Below are positions 33,141-42,059 of a stretch of DNA of 64,000 nt, piece after piece. Under the pieces are notes generated by a model that did not search any database, was not told the DNA's origin, and saw only the letters and a program-made list of their open reading frames with translations. Made by a program: the position numbers and the translations under genes. The stretch is from Streptomyces bungoensis. GTDB lineage: Bacteria > Actinomycetota > Actinomycetes > Streptomycetales > Streptomycetaceae. Positions within the stretch are counted from its first letter, which is position 1, and every line of letters begins with the position of its first letter. Location of the stretch: NCBI RefSeq assembly GCF_001514215.1, contig NZ_KQ948858.1, positions 217,310-281,309 of the forward strand. Reading direction: 5' to 3'.

Positions 33141-34892
33141 CTAGCCCTTCTTCAGGACCAGTTCGGTGTTGCGGTCGCCGGCGTCGCCCGCCAGCGTCCG
33201 GTGCGCGCCGGGCGCGTTGTAGGCGAGTTCGCGGTAGAGGGCGGCGAGTCCGGTCTGGGACAGGTCGGCGTAGTCGGTGCGGTGCGGTGCGGCGGACTCG
33301 ATCAGGGTGGTGAAGACCGAGATCGTGCCGTCCTTGTTGTCGACCAGCTCGACGATCCGGGCGAGCTGGGGGTGGTCGATGTGGGAGGCGGTGGAGATCT
33401 CCCAGAAGGAGCGGCCGCCGGAGGCCTGGTGGGGGGTGATGACGTTCTTGTGGACGTGGCCGTTGACCCAGGCCAGCACGTTCGGGTGGGCGGCGAGGGC
33501 GGACACCACCTCCGCGCCGGTGTGCCGGCGCTCGCCCGGGTGGGCCGGGTCGGGGCGGGTGTTGGTCATCGTCCGGCTGGTGTGGTGGCTGAAGACGACG
33601 ACGTAGGAGTCCTGGTTGTCCTTCAGCGTCTTCTGCAGCCACTTCAGCTGGGCGGTGCCGACGGAGCCCTCGTAGTGGCCGCCGGGGTCGGTGGTGTCGA
33701 GGCTGATGCCGACGACGTCCTCGGAGACGCGGAAGGCGTAGTACTGGGTGCCGGCGTCGAGGTTCGCCGAGGAGTAGCCGTGGCCGGCCGGGCCGAGGCC
33801 CTGGTAGGCGGGGTCGAGGTGGGCCTTGAGGTAGTCGGCCTGGGTGTACGGGGCCCGCTTCTCGTCCGGGGTGACGGAGCGCATCGAGCGGGCGTGGGCC
33901 TTGAGGAAGTCGCGGTAGCCGGTACCCCTGGGGTCGGTGGCCTGCTTGACGGCGTCCTGGAGCTTCTTGGCCTCGGCGGCGGTGACGCTCATCAGCTTCC
34001 TGCCGCCGATGGCCGCCTCGGCGAGGTAGGGGTCGCCGTGGGAGCCGTGGCAGCCGAGCGGGAGGGCGTCGTGGTTGCCGACGGTGGAGTACCAGGGCAG
34101 GTTGAGGCCCGGGCTGCGCACCTCGCGGATCGCGGCGGCCAGGAAGCCCGCCAGGTGCGGGAAGCCGACCGCCTTGTCGCCGTCGCGGACGGTGGAGCCG
34201 GGCTGCCAGTACAGCTTCAGTCCGCTGTTCTGCACGCCCTCGTAGTGGCGGGGGTCCCCGGAGTCGGGAGTGATGCGGCCGCCGCTCATCACCTTCATGA
34301 ACCACTCCAGTTCGGAGTGGGCGTTGTTGTCGGTGTTGTCGCCGGTGGTCATGACGAAGTGGAGCGGGGCGCCGGTGACGGGGGCGCCGCGCAGCGCGTT
34401 GACCCGCTCCACGAGCGAGACGGCGCCGGGCACGGTCAGCGCCTCCTGCGGGCGCCAGGCGTGCGGGTCGTGGGCGCGCAGGTACTCCAGGCGCAGCGGG
34501 TGCTGCACGTCCGTCAGGTGCAGGTCGGTGAACTGCACGAACGCCGCCAGGGCGGTACGGCGGTCGGCGCGGCCGGACTTGGGGGCGGCCAGTTCGGAGC
34601 GCACCACGCGCTTCCAGCCGGGGCCGTCGCCCAGGCGCCGGTAGCCGGAGCTGCCCAGGGGCGCGGCGACGGAGGCGAGCGTGGTGCCCTTGGTGTAGGG
34701 GGCGAGCGGGGCCGCCGGGGTGACCTTCCGGGAGGCGGCGACCGGTGCCTCCGTACCGGTGGCGGCGTGGCTGTCGGTGGGGCGGAGGGCGTAGCCGAGG
34801 CCCGCGGAGAGCGAGACCGCTCCGGCGGCGGCGAGGACGGTACGGCGGTGGACCCCCTGGGCGGAGGCGGCGACAGAGCGTGTGCGCGACAT
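33141..34892 (-). CDS. Tat-exported metallophosphoesterase (TIGR03767 type)
   Basis: A 583-residue secreted calcineurin-like phosphoesterase. The start at 34892 gives a twin-arginine signal (HRRTVLAAAGAVSLSAGLGYA); a longer frame upstream is rejected because GGGGAG lies 8 nt before this ATG. Metal-binding motifs appear in order: FTDLHL, TTGDNTDNN, GNHD, SHHTS and GHVHKN. The length and the layout with a large insertion between GNHD and the later His motifs fit the actinobacterial family known as TIGR03767. Substrate unknown; phosphodiesters or phosphomonoesters outside the cell are plausible. Confidence 0.9.
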   Translation of the reverse strand: MSRTRSVAASAQGVHRRTVLAAAGAVSLSAGLGYALRPTDSHAATGTEAPVAASRKVTPAAPLAPYTKGTTLASVAAPLGSSGYRRLGDGPGWKRVVRSELAAPKSGRADRRTALAAFVQFTDLHLTDVQHPLRLEYLRAHDPHAWRPQEALTVPGAVSLVERVNALRGAPVTGAPLHFVMTTGDNTDNNAHSELEWFMKVMSGGRITPDSGDPRHYEGVQNSGLKLYWQPGSTVRDGDKAVGFPHLAGFLAAAIREVRSPGLNLPWYSTVGNHDALPLGCHGSHGDPYLAEAAIGGRKLMSVTAAEAKKLQDAVKQATDPRGTGYRDFLKAHARSMRSVTPDEKRAPYTQADYLKAHLDPAYQGLGPAGHGYSSANLDAGTQYYAFRVSEDVVGISLDTTDPGGHYEGSVGTAQLKWLQKTLKDNQDSYVVVFSHHTSRTMTNTRPDPAHPGERRHTGAEVVSALAAHPNVLAWVNGHVHKNVITPHQASGGRSFWEISTASHIDHPQLARIVELVDNKDGTISVFTTLIESAAPHRTDYADLSQTGLAALYRELAYNAPGAHRTLAGDAGDRNTELVLKKG

Positions 34893-35102
34893 GGCGCGAT
34901 CTCCCCGGGTGCGAACGCGTCGGCTGTGGTCGCGGGCCGTCGCGAACACCAACGCCCCGCTCACAGGCGATGGTTGGCACCGGGGATGACCTGTGCGTGA
35001 ACGCGGTGGCAACGCGCGGCGCCGATCACCGTACGTGGATCACGGGGCGGGGAGGGCGGTGGAGTGCGGTCATGGAGTGGAACGCGGCCGGCCGGGAGGC
35101 CG

Positions 35103-35618
35103 TCACTCCGCGTTCATGTCCTCGGGTAGGGGACGGCCTCCGGGGCCGGGGTGCGCGGGGTCCGGGTGCGCGGGGTCCAGGTGCCCGGCCGCCGGGCGTT
35201 CCCGCCACAGCCGCAGGGCGATGTCGACGAGCGGCACCCGGTTCAGGCGGGGCACGGCGTCCAGGTCCTGCCAGGCGGCGAGGTCGGTGGAGCCGCCGGC
35301 CTCGGGGCGCAGTTCGCCGCCGGTCACCTCGCCCTCGTACACGATCCGCACGCCCTGGTGGTCGGTGCGCCGGCCCGCCCGCGGGTCGCCGACCAGGCGG
35401 AAGGAGTGCACGCCGAGCAGGCCGGTCACCCGGATGCGGTAACCGGTCTCCTCCATCAGCTCGCGGTGGACGGTGTCGTACGGGTCCTCGCCGTGCTCCA
35501 TGCCGCCGCCCGGCAGCACCCACTCGGGCACGCCGTCGGGGCCCGGCGAGCGGGCCAGCAGGATCTGTCCGTCGCGGACGCACACGGCGTAGGCCGCCAC
35601 CCTCAAGTTCCGTCGCAT
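35103..35618 (-). CDS. NUDIX hydrolase
   Basis: A 171-residue hydrolase of nucleoside-diphosphate-linked substrates. The Nudix box GGGMEHGEDPYDTVHRELMEETGY fits GX5EX7REUXEEXGU with all acidic metal ligands. The C-terminal 25 residues are a Pro/His/Asp-rich tail with DPAHPDPAHP repeats, probably disordered. It lies 21 bp downstream of the PNPOx-like gene on the same strand and may be cotranscribed with it and the VOC gene. Confidence 0.92.
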   Translation of the reverse strand: MRRNLRVAAYAVCVRDGQILLARSPGPDGVPEWVLPGGGMEHGEDPYDTVHRELMEETGYRIRVTGLLGVHSFRLVGDPRAGRRTDHQGVRIVYEGEVTGGELRPEAGGSTDLAAWQDLDAVPRLNRVPLVDIALRLWRERPAAGHLDPAHPDPAHPGPGGRPLPEDMNAE

Positions 35619-35639
35619 GCGGGGACGTTAACGCGCCGG

Positions 35640-36512
35640 TCACGGGTTGGCCGGGGAATATTCCGGGGCGGACCAGCGCAGGGGCAGGGCCGCCGGGGTG
35701 TGCACGGCCTCGGTGACGGTGAAGCGGACGGTGCGCTCGTCGCCGGTGAACTCGGTGTGCGCCTCGCCGGTGAGCTGGAGCGTGGCGCCGGACGCCCAGT
35801 CCAGGAAGAGCAGGCCGGCGCGCGGGTCGGCGCGCAGGTTGCCGAGGGTCAGGAACATGGCGTTGCCCGGGTAGTCCGGCCAGGCCAGTTCGCGCGGGGA
35901 GAGGACCCGGACGAAGCCCGGGTTGCCGCCGCGGTGGCTGACGTCGGCGCCGCCGGCGTGGACGGTGGCCAGGAAGAAGGTGTCGGCCGCGGCGACGAAC
36001 CCGGCCTGTGCGTCGTCGAGTTCGCCGGCCGTGCGCGGTGTGCCCGGCTCGCGGTCCGGCACCCACGCGCAGGACTCCCGGCGCTGGATGTACTTCGGGC
36101 AGTTGGAGAACACCTGGTCGGCGTCGACGGCGAAGCCCCGGGGCGTGGGGCGGAGCCGGCCGTTGAGGCGCATGCGGCGGCGGGTGCGGGGGTCGAGCGC
36201 GATGCTGCCGGCGCGGACGCCCGGTGTGGCCAGGGCGGTCGCGAGCGGGTCGGCCGGGGGCGGCCCTCCCGCGACCGACATCCGCCGGGGGCCGGTGGCG
36301 CGGACGAAGCCCGGCCTCCCGGTGACCGGTGAGGCCCACACCCGGCCCGTGCCGGGGTCCGCCGCACCCACGACGATCAGGGGCTGGAGCTCCAGGAAGG
36401 CCGCCGCGACCGGCTTGATGTCCTGGCCGAGGGAGCGGCCGACGTGGTCGGCGCGGTCACGGACGCCGAGCAGGTCCTGCACGGCGCGCGAACCCGCGTG
36501 ATAGGCGCCCAC
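35640..36512 (-). CDS. Pyridoxamine 5'-phosphate oxidase-fold flavoprotein
   Basis: A 290-residue protein of the split-barrel flavin-binding fold. Recognisable parts are the N-terminal AYHAGSRAVQDLLGVRD, PVTGRPGFVRATGPRRM, VFSNCPKYIQRRES and GGNPGFVRVLSPRELAWPDYPGNAMFLTLGNL, as in the actinobacterial PNPOx-like family that binds FMN or F420. GTG 36512 is 2 bp after the VOC stop, so coupling is likely; no Shine-Dalgarno is obvious. Function is probably oxidoreduction of a small molecule; true PLP biosynthesis is unlikely given length and sequence. Confidence 0.8.
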   Translation of the reverse strand: MGAYHAGSRAVQDLLGVRDRADHVGRSLGQDIKPVAAAFLELQPLIVVGAADPGTGRVWASPVTGRPGFVRATGPRRMSVAGGPPPADPLATALATPGVRAGSIALDPRTRRRMRLNGRLRPTPRGFAVDADQVFSNCPKYIQRRESCAWVPDREPGTPRTAGELDDAQAGFVAAADTFFLATVHAGGADVSHRGGNPGFVRVLSPRELAWPDYPGNAMFLTLGNLRADPRAGLLFLDWASGATLQLTGEAHTEFTGDERTVRFTVTEAVHTPAALPLRWSAPEYSPANP

Positions 36513-36514
36513 GA

Positions 36515-36961
36515 CTAGAAGAAACCGCAGGTCGGAGCGGAGGCGTGCGGGGCGGGGGCACCCTCGGCGCCGTGGGCGACGGAGATCTCCAGCCGGGTGC
36601 CGTCCGGGTCGTGGAAGAAGATCCCGCCCGAGGCCGAGCCCTCCCGGTGGGCCACCAGGCCCTCGTGCGCGAACTCGGCTCCGGCGGCCCTGAGCGCCGC
36701 CTCGTACTGGCGCACCCGCTCCGCCGAGTCCGCAGTGAAGGCGAGGTGGTGCAGCCCCGCCCGGCCGCCGTCGTAGGCACCCCGGGCCTGCTGCCAGAGG
36801 GTGAGGACGGGGTCCGCGCCGCCGTCCCCCAGGAACGCGTACCTGCGGTCGTCCTCCTTGCCCTCGGCGAGCAGGACGAAGCCCAGCACGTCCCGGTAGA
36901 AGGCGAGCGAGCGGTCGAGGTCGGTGACGTTCAGGCCGGTGTGGCCGGTGCGCAGGGTCAT
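36515..36961 (-). CDS. VOC-family (glyoxalase/bleomycin resistance-like) metalloprotein
   Basis: A 148-residue protein with two beta-alpha-beta-beta-beta modules. The first begins TGHTGLNVTDLDRSLAFYRDVLGF, the second GLHHLAFTADSAERVRQYE, and the end is FFHDPDGTRLEISV. His and Glu at the usual metal positions are visible. VOC proteins include glyoxalases, dioxygenases and antibiotic-binding proteins; no specific reaction can be assigned. It is divergent from the CGNR regulator and separated by 108 bp holding two operator-like sites, so it is the probable main target of that regulator. Confidence 0.9.
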   Translation of the reverse strand: MTLRTGHTGLNVTDLDRSLAFYRDVLGFVLLAEGKEDDRRYAFLGDGGADPVLTLWQQARGAYDGGRAGLHHLAFTADSAERVRQYEAALRAAGAEFAHEGLVAHREGSASGGIFFHDPDGTRLEISVAHGAEGAPAPHASAPTCGFF

Positions 36962-36982
36962 GGCTCTCCCTCTCGGACTGTC

Positions 36983-37051
36983 TAACCGTTGTCATGACAG
37001 TAAACGGTTAGGCGCAAGCACGTCAACCGTTCACGTAGTCTTGAGTGGTTA
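36983..37051. promoter_or_regulatory. Two matched AACC-N18-GGTT operators between VOC and CGNR genes
   Basis: Site 1 runs from AACC 36984-36987 to GGTT 37006-37009 and has an inner palindrome TGTCATGACA (36990-36999). Site 2 runs from AACC 37025-37028 to GGTT 37047-37050. Both span exactly 26 bp, and their centres are 41 bp apart, about four helical turns. Flanks extend the likeness (TAACCGTT and AACGGTTA in site 1; CAACCGTT and AGTGGTTA in site 2). Confidence 0.65.
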
Positions 37052-37069
37052 GCCGAGGAGGAGTGCCCG

Positions 37070-37612
37070 ATGTCCGCCACCCGCGATCCCCGTCCGCTCA
37101 CCGGCGAGCCCCTCGCGCTCGACCTGCTCAACACGCGGTGGAACGAGGAGGGCGTCACCCGCGACCTGCTCGCCGGCACCGACGGGCTCGCGCTGTGGCT
37201 CGCGGGCAACGGGCTCGGCGGCACCCACGCGGCCGACGAGCAGGCGCTGCTCCACCTGCGGCAGGCGCGGGAGGCGCTGCGGACGGCCGTGGAGGGGTCA
37301 CTGGAGGAAGGGGCGCCGCTCGTGGACGCCGTCCTCGCGCACGGGCGCGTCCGGGTGCGGCTGACGGCACAAGGGGCGGCCGAGGAACCCGAGTTCACCG
37401 ATCCCTCCTGGGGTCCGGCCTGGCTGGCCGCCCGCAACTACCTAAACCTGCTCGCCCGTGCCCCCGAGCGGATCCGCGCCTGCGCCGGCCCCGCCTGCGT
37501 CCTGCACTTCTTCGACACCTCGCGGAACGGCACCCGCCGCTGGTGCTCGATGGCGGCGTGCGGCAACCGGGCCAAGGCGTCCCGGCATTACGCCCGCTCG
37601 AAGGAGAGCTGA
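37070..37612 (+). CDS. CGNR zinc-finger (ABATE-domain) transcriptional regulator
   Basis: A 180-residue protein with an N-terminal ABATE stress-response domain (LTGEPLALDLLNTRWN at 11-26) and a C-terminal CGNR zinc finger. Four Cys are arranged as C-X4-C (CAGPAC) and C-X4-C followed by GNR (CSMAACGNR), then RHYAR, the usual end. Such proteins are one-component DNA-binding regulators. ATG 37070 has GAGGAGG 7 nt upstream. It is divergent from the VOC-PNPOx-NUDIX set, and two identical-spacing operators occupy the gap, implying autoregulation and control of the neighbours. Confidence 0.92.
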   Translation: MSATRDPRPLTGEPLALDLLNTRWNEEGVTRDLLAGTDGLALWLAGNGLGGTHAADEQALLHLRQAREALRTAVEGSLEEGAPLVDAVLAHGRVRVRLTAQGAAEEPEFTDPSWGPAWLAARNYLNLLARAPERIRACAGPACVLHFFDTSRNGTRRWCSMAACGNRAKASRHYARSKES

Positions 37613-37770
37613 GCCGAATCCGGGACCATCCGGGTCCCATGGGGTCGAATCCCATCGCGGGTTTTCCCCATACATCGATTTCGTTTCGGTCAACGGTCCC
37701 CAAAGTCACTTGCGTTGGGTAAAGCTGTGCGCTCGTCCGGCACTGGTTTCCTCATCTGCAAGGGATGCCG

Positions 37771-40700
37771 ATGACCCACACCCCCGAGCGCGACCCCATA
37801 TCCGGCCCGAGACGCCTGGCCCGCATAGCGATGGCCGTGGGCGTGGTGGCCGCCCTCTCCGCGACCGGGCCGGTCCCCCTGGCCCTCGCCGCGGACGCGC
37901 CGTCCGCCACGGCCGACCCCGCCGTCAAGTCCGCCCACGACAAGCTTGGTTCGGACGACGCCGACCGGCTCGCCGAGGCCAAGGCGGACGGCGAGAAGAA
38001 CGTCACGATGATGATCGCCACGGCGCCCGGGCAGACCGAGCAGGTCGCCTCGGAGCTGGACGCGGTCAAGGGCGGCTCGGTGGGCCGCACCTACGACAAG
38101 CTCGGCTACGTCCGCGCAACCGTCCCGACGGCGAAGGCGGACTCGGCGATCGCGGCCGCCGCGAAGCTGTCGTCGGTGCAGGCGATCGACCTGCGCCAGG
38201 AGATCCGGCTGGACGACCCGACGCCCAGCGCCGACACCGCGCAGGGAGCCAAGGGCACCGGCTCGTCGGCCACTTGGACCGGTCCGGGCCGCGACACCCC
38301 GGCGAGGAACCCGTACAACCCGTCCTTCGAGACGGGTGCCGTCGACTTCGTGAAGGACCACCCGAAGGCGGACGGCCGGGGCGTCACCATCGGCATCCTC
38401 GACTCCGGCGTCGACCTCGGCCACCCGGCGCTGCAGAAGACCACCACGGGCGAGCGGAAGATCACCGACTGGGTGACCGCCACCGACCCGATCATCGACG
38501 GCGACGGGACCTGGCGCCGGATGACCAACCCGGTCAGCGGCCCGTCGTTCGGCTACAACGGCGCGACCTGGAAGGCGCCCGAGGGCAGCTACCAGGTCAA
38601 CCTGTTCCGCGAGTCCGCGACGGCCGGCGGCGACGCCAAGGGCGACGCGAACCGGGACGGCGACACCACCGACGCCTGGGGCGTGCTCTACGACCCGGCC
38701 GCCGGCACCGTCCGCGTCGACCTGGACAACGACTTCGACTTCACCGACGACACCCCGATGAAGCCGTACAAGGACGGCCACCAGATCGGGTACTTCGGCA
38801 CCGACGACCCGAAGACCGACGTGGTCGAGCGGCAGCCGTTCGTCGTCCAGATCCGCAAGGACGTGCCCACCGACCCCTACGGCGGCGACTGGGTCGGCAA
38901 GAAGGCCGACTTCGTCAACATCGGCGTCATCGAGTCCGAGCACGGCACCCACGTGGCCGGCATCACCTCCGCCAACGGCCTGTTCGGCGGGCGGATGAAC
39001 GGCGCGGCCCCGGGCGCGAAGATCGTCTCCTCCCGGGCCTGCACCTGGACCGGCGGCTGCACCAACGTCGCGCTCACCGAGGGCATGATCGACCTGGTGG
39101 CGAACCGCGGCGTCGACATCGTCAACATGTCGATCGGCGGCCTGCCGGCGCTGAACGACGGCAACAACGCGCGCGCCGAGCTGTACACGCGGCTCATCGA
39201 CACCTACGGCGTCCAGCTGGTGATCTCCGCGGGCAACTCCGGTCCCGGCGCCAACACCATCGGCGACCCCGGCCTCGCGGACAAGGTGATCTCCGTCGGC
39301 GCGACCATCTCCAAGGAGACCTGGGCCGCCAACTACGGCTCGGCCGTGGAGAAGCGCTACGCGATGATGCCCTTCTCCTCGCGCGGACCGCGTGAGGACG
39401 GCGGCTTCACCCCGACCCTGAGCGCGCCCGGCGCCGCGATCAACACCACCCAGACCTGGCTGCCGGGCTCCCCGGTCGCCGAGGCGGGCTACTCGCTGCC
39501 GGCCGGCTACTCGATGCTCCAGGGCACCTCGATGGCCTCCCCGCAGGCCGCGGGCGCCTCGGCGCTGCTGCTGAGCGCCGCCGAGCAGAAGGGCATCGAC
39601 CTGACGCCCGCGAAGCTGCGCACGGCCCTGACCTCGACCGCCGACCACATCAGCGGTGTGCAGGCCTACGAGGAGGGCGCCGGTCTCATCGACGTCGTGG
39701 ACGCCTGGGACGCCGTCCGCGACGGCGCCGACGCCCACGACTACACCGTGAAGGCCCCGGTCGACACCGCGATCGACTACGCGCTCAAGACCCCGGGCTT
39801 CGGCACCGGCCTGTACGACCGCGAGGGCGGGCTGAAGGCCGGCCAGCGCAAGACGTACGACGTCACGATCACCCGGACCTCCGGCCCGGACCGTGCCCTG
39901 CGGCACGAACTGCGCTTCGAGAACAACGCAGGCCGGACCTTCCGGATCGCCGGTGACGACGAGGTGCGGCTGCCGCTGAACCAGCCGGTGACGGTCGAGG
40001 TCCAGGCGGCTCCGGGCTCCGCGGGTCTGAAGAGCGCGATCCTGGACGTCGACGACCCGCGTACGGAGGGCGTCGACAAGCAGATCCTCACCACCGTCGT
40101 GGTCGCCTCCCCCGTCGCCCACACCTACACGGCGTCCGGTTCGGTGCAGCGCAACAGCACCCGGTCGTACTTCCTGACCGTGCCCGAGGGCGCCAGGTCG
40201 CTGGAGGTCGCGATCGGCGGGCTGAAGGACAAGAGCCAGACCCGGTTCATCGCGATCCACCCGTACGGCACTCCGGTCGACAACACCAGCACGCCGTACT
40301 GCTACAACAACTACCTCGACGGCAACGGCTGCAAGCCGGACGTCCGCTCCTACGCCGACCCGCAGGCCGGCGTCTGGGAGGTCGAGGTCGAGGCCCGGCG
40401 CACGTCCCCCCTGCTGGACAACCCGTACACGCTGGACGCCACCGTGCTCGGCGCGGACTTCGACCCGCGGACCGTGACCGTGCCCGAGGTGAAGGCCGGC
40501 ACCCCGGCCGACGTCTCCTGGAAGGTGACCAACAGGTACGCGGCGCTGGACGGCAAGCTGGCCGGCGGCCCGCTCGGCTCCGCCAAGGCGGCCCGCCCGG
40601 CGATCAAGCAGGGCGAGACGCAGACCACCACGGTGGAGGTCCCGGCCGGTGCCGAGTCCCTGGACGTGGCGATCGGCGGCGTCTCCGACGCGGCCGCCGA

Positions 40701-41079
40701 CCTGGACCTGACCGTGTACGACGCGGCCGGCAAGCAGGTCGCGCAGTCCGCGGACGGCGACTCCGAGGAGGCGGTCTCCATCCCGTCGCCGGCCGCCGGC
40801 ACGTACACCGTCAAGGTGGTCGGCTACTCGGTCCCGGCCGGCTCGACCGACTACGACTACCGGGACGTGTTCTTCTCCTCCACGCTCGGCACCGTCACGG
40901 TCGACGGCTCGACCCCGGTCAAGCTGGGCACGGGCGACTCCGCCACGGTGACCGCCCAGGTCACCGCCGCCGCCGAGGCCCCGGCCGGCCGCGAGTTCTT
41001 CGGCCGGGTCCAGCTGGTCAACGCGCGCGGCACGGCCGCGGGCAGCGGCAGCGTGCGGATCGAGAAGGTCACGCCGTGA
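37771..41079 (+). CDS. Large secreted S8 (subtilisin-like) serine protease
   Basis: A 1102-residue exported protease. Signal peptide: about residues 1-41, basic then hydrophobic (IAMAVGVVAALSATGPVPLALA). The catalytic triad is Asp211 in ILDSGVD, His391 in HGTHVAG and Ser587 in GTSMASP. There is a long insertion between Asp and His of about 180 residues. After the catalytic domain about 470 residues of beta-rich modules follow, including a PPC-like segment (AAADLDLTVYDAAGKQVAQSADGDSEE). ATG 37771 has AAGGG 6 nt upstream; ATG 37765 is too close to that site. It ends at a strong hairpin. Probably monocistronic, a nutrient-scavenging or processing protease. Confidence 0.93.
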   Translation: MTHTPERDPISGPRRLARIAMAVGVVAALSATGPVPLALAADAPSATADPAVKSAHDKLGSDDADRLAEAKADGEKNVTMMIATAPGQTEQVASELDAVKGGSVGRTYDKLGYVRATVPTAKADSAIAAAAKLSSVQAIDLRQEIRLDDPTPSADTAQGAKGTGSSATWTGPGRDTPARNPYNPSFETGAVDFVKDHPKADGRGVTIGILDSGVDLGHPALQKTTTGERKITDWVTATDPIIDGDGTWRRMTNPVSGPSFGYNGATWKAPEGSYQVNLFRESATAGGDAKGDANRDGDTTDAWGVLYDPAAGTVRVDLDNDFDFTDDTPMKPYKDGHQIGYFGTDDPKTDVVERQPFVVQIRKDVPTDPYGGDWVGKKADFVNIGVIESEHGTHVAGITSANGLFGGRMNGAAPGAKIVSSRACTWTGGCTNVALTEGMIDLVANRGVDIVNMSIGGLPALNDGNNARAELYTRLIDTYGVQLVISAGNSGPGANTIGDPGLADKVISVGATISKETWAANYGSAVEKRYAMMPFSSRGPREDGGFTPTLSAPGAAINTTQTWLPGSPVAEAGYSLPAGYSMLQGTSMASPQAAGASALLLSAAEQKGIDLTPAKLRTALTSTADHISGVQAYEEGAGLIDVVDAWDAVRDGADAHDYTVKAPVDTAIDYALKTPGFGTGLYDREGGLKAGQRKTYDVTITRTSGPDRALRHELRFENNAGRTFRIAGDDEVRLPLNQPVTVEVQAAPGSAGLKSAILDVDDPRTEGVDKQILTTVVVASPVAHTYTASGSVQRNSTRSYFLTVPEGARSLEVAIGGLKDKSQTRFIAIHPYGTPVDNTSTPYCYNNYLDGNGCKPDVRSYADPQAGVWEVEVEARRTSPLLDNPYTLDATVLGADFDPRTVTVPEVKAGTPADVSWKVTNRYAALDGKLAGGPLGSAKAARPAIKQGETQTTTVEVPAGAESLDVAIGGVSDAAADLDLTVYDAAGKQVAQSADGDSEEAVSIPSPAAGTYTVKVVGYSVPAGSTDYDYRDVFFSSTLGTVTVDGSTPVKLGTGDSATVTAQVTAAAEAPAGREFFGRVQLVNARGTAAGSGSVRIEKVTP

Positions 41080-41094
41080 CGAGGTGATCCCCAC

Positions 41095-41131
41095 GGGGGC
41101 GGGTGTCCGGGACGACCGGGCGCCCGCCCCC
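41095..41131. terminator. Bidirectional terminator
   Basis: GGGGGCGGG (41095-41103) pairs with CCCGCCCCC (41123-41131), with a further inner TCCGG/CCGG-type stem. It sits between the convergent S8 protease and the membrane protein that follows. Confidence 0.75.
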
Positions 41132-42058
41132 TCATCGTGGGCACGTGGCGTGCCGGGACCCGGGCAGGGCCTCGGTGATCCAGGCGCGCTGTTCGGCCAC
41201 GCGGGCGTCGCCGACGGCCCACAGCCCGGCGTCCTGCCGGCCCCGTCCCACCCCGGCGAGCACGTGCTGTCCCCGCAGCGGCGCCGGCTCCGCGTCCCCG
41301 GCGAGCAGGAAGGAGACCTGCCCCGGGCCGTGCGCGGGCTTGTAGGAACGGGCGACGGTCACCACGACCCGGATCCAGGGGCGCTGACTGTGCCGGTCCA
41401 CGGCGGCCACCGTGCCCTCGGCGACCAGCCGGTAGCAGGCGAGCGCCGCCACCGGGTCGGCGGGCCGCCCCGCGCCGGGCGCCGGCGCGTCCGCCCGGCT
41501 CTTCGCGTCCGCGCTCCCGCCCCCGCCCATCGAGGCGCCACCGCCCGGCTGCGCCCCCAGCCAGAACAGCCCGACGACCATACCGAGGGCCGCCACCCCG
41601 CCGACCGAACCGACCACGAACCGCAGCCCCCGCCGCCGCCCCACCGGCCGACCCGCCCGCGGGGCCCCGGCCGGACGCGCCCCACCGGCCGGACGCCCGG
41701 CGCCCCGAGGGCGGTGCTCCTTACGGGGAGTGCTCCCGGCGAGCTCCGCGGGCTCGGCAGACCCGGTGGACGATGCGGAGCCCCCGGGCCCGGCCCCCTC
41801 GAGTCCGGCCTCCTCGCCGTCCGGTGCCCGCGCGGTCCCCTCCGCCCCGGATTCCCCGGCCCGCGGCTGGCCGGTCAGTGCCTCCGCGAGCCAGTTCAGC
41901 TGTTCCCGCAGTACCGCCACGTCGGCCTCGGCCGCGTGGTGTTCGGCGAGGAAGGCGGGGTCCCGGCGGGCGTCCTGCGGGAGCGGTTCGCCCGTGATCG
42001 CGGCCATCAGGGCGTCCATGCCGCCGTGCTGCCCGCTGTCCTCGTGTTCGGCGGCCAC
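41132..42058 (-). CDS. Single-pass membrane protein, putative anti-sigma partner
   Basis: A 308-residue protein coded 1 bp after the sigma-factor stop. Residues 1-60 are cytoplasmic and helical (DALMAAITGEPLPQDARRDPAFLAEHHAAEADVAVLREQL). A long Pro/Arg/Gly-rich linker follows, then a transmembrane segment around 168-190 (LRFVVGSVGGVAALGMVVGLFWLGA). The external domain of about 120 residues has two Cys (ALACYRLVAEG and the ending HATCPR). The position, topology and coupling suggest an anti-sigma factor. It lacks the zinc H-X3-C-X2-C motif of typical ZAS anti-sigmas. GTG 42058 is assigned as start. Confidence 0.75.
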   Translation of the reverse strand: MAAEHEDSGQHGGMDALMAAITGEPLPQDARRDPAFLAEHHAAEADVAVLREQLNWLAEALTGQPRAGESGAEGTARAPDGEEAGLEGAGPGGSASSTGSAEPAELAGSTPRKEHRPRGAGRPAGGARPAGAPRAGRPVGRRRGLRFVVGSVGGVAALGMVVGLFWLGAQPGGGASMGGGGSADAKSRADAPAPGAGRPADPVAALACYRLVAEGTVAAVDRHSQRPWIRVVVTVARSYKPAHGPGQVSFLLAGDAEPAPLRGQHVLAGVGRGRQDAGLWAVGDARVAEQRAWITEALPGSRHATCPR

Positions 42059-42059
42059 G

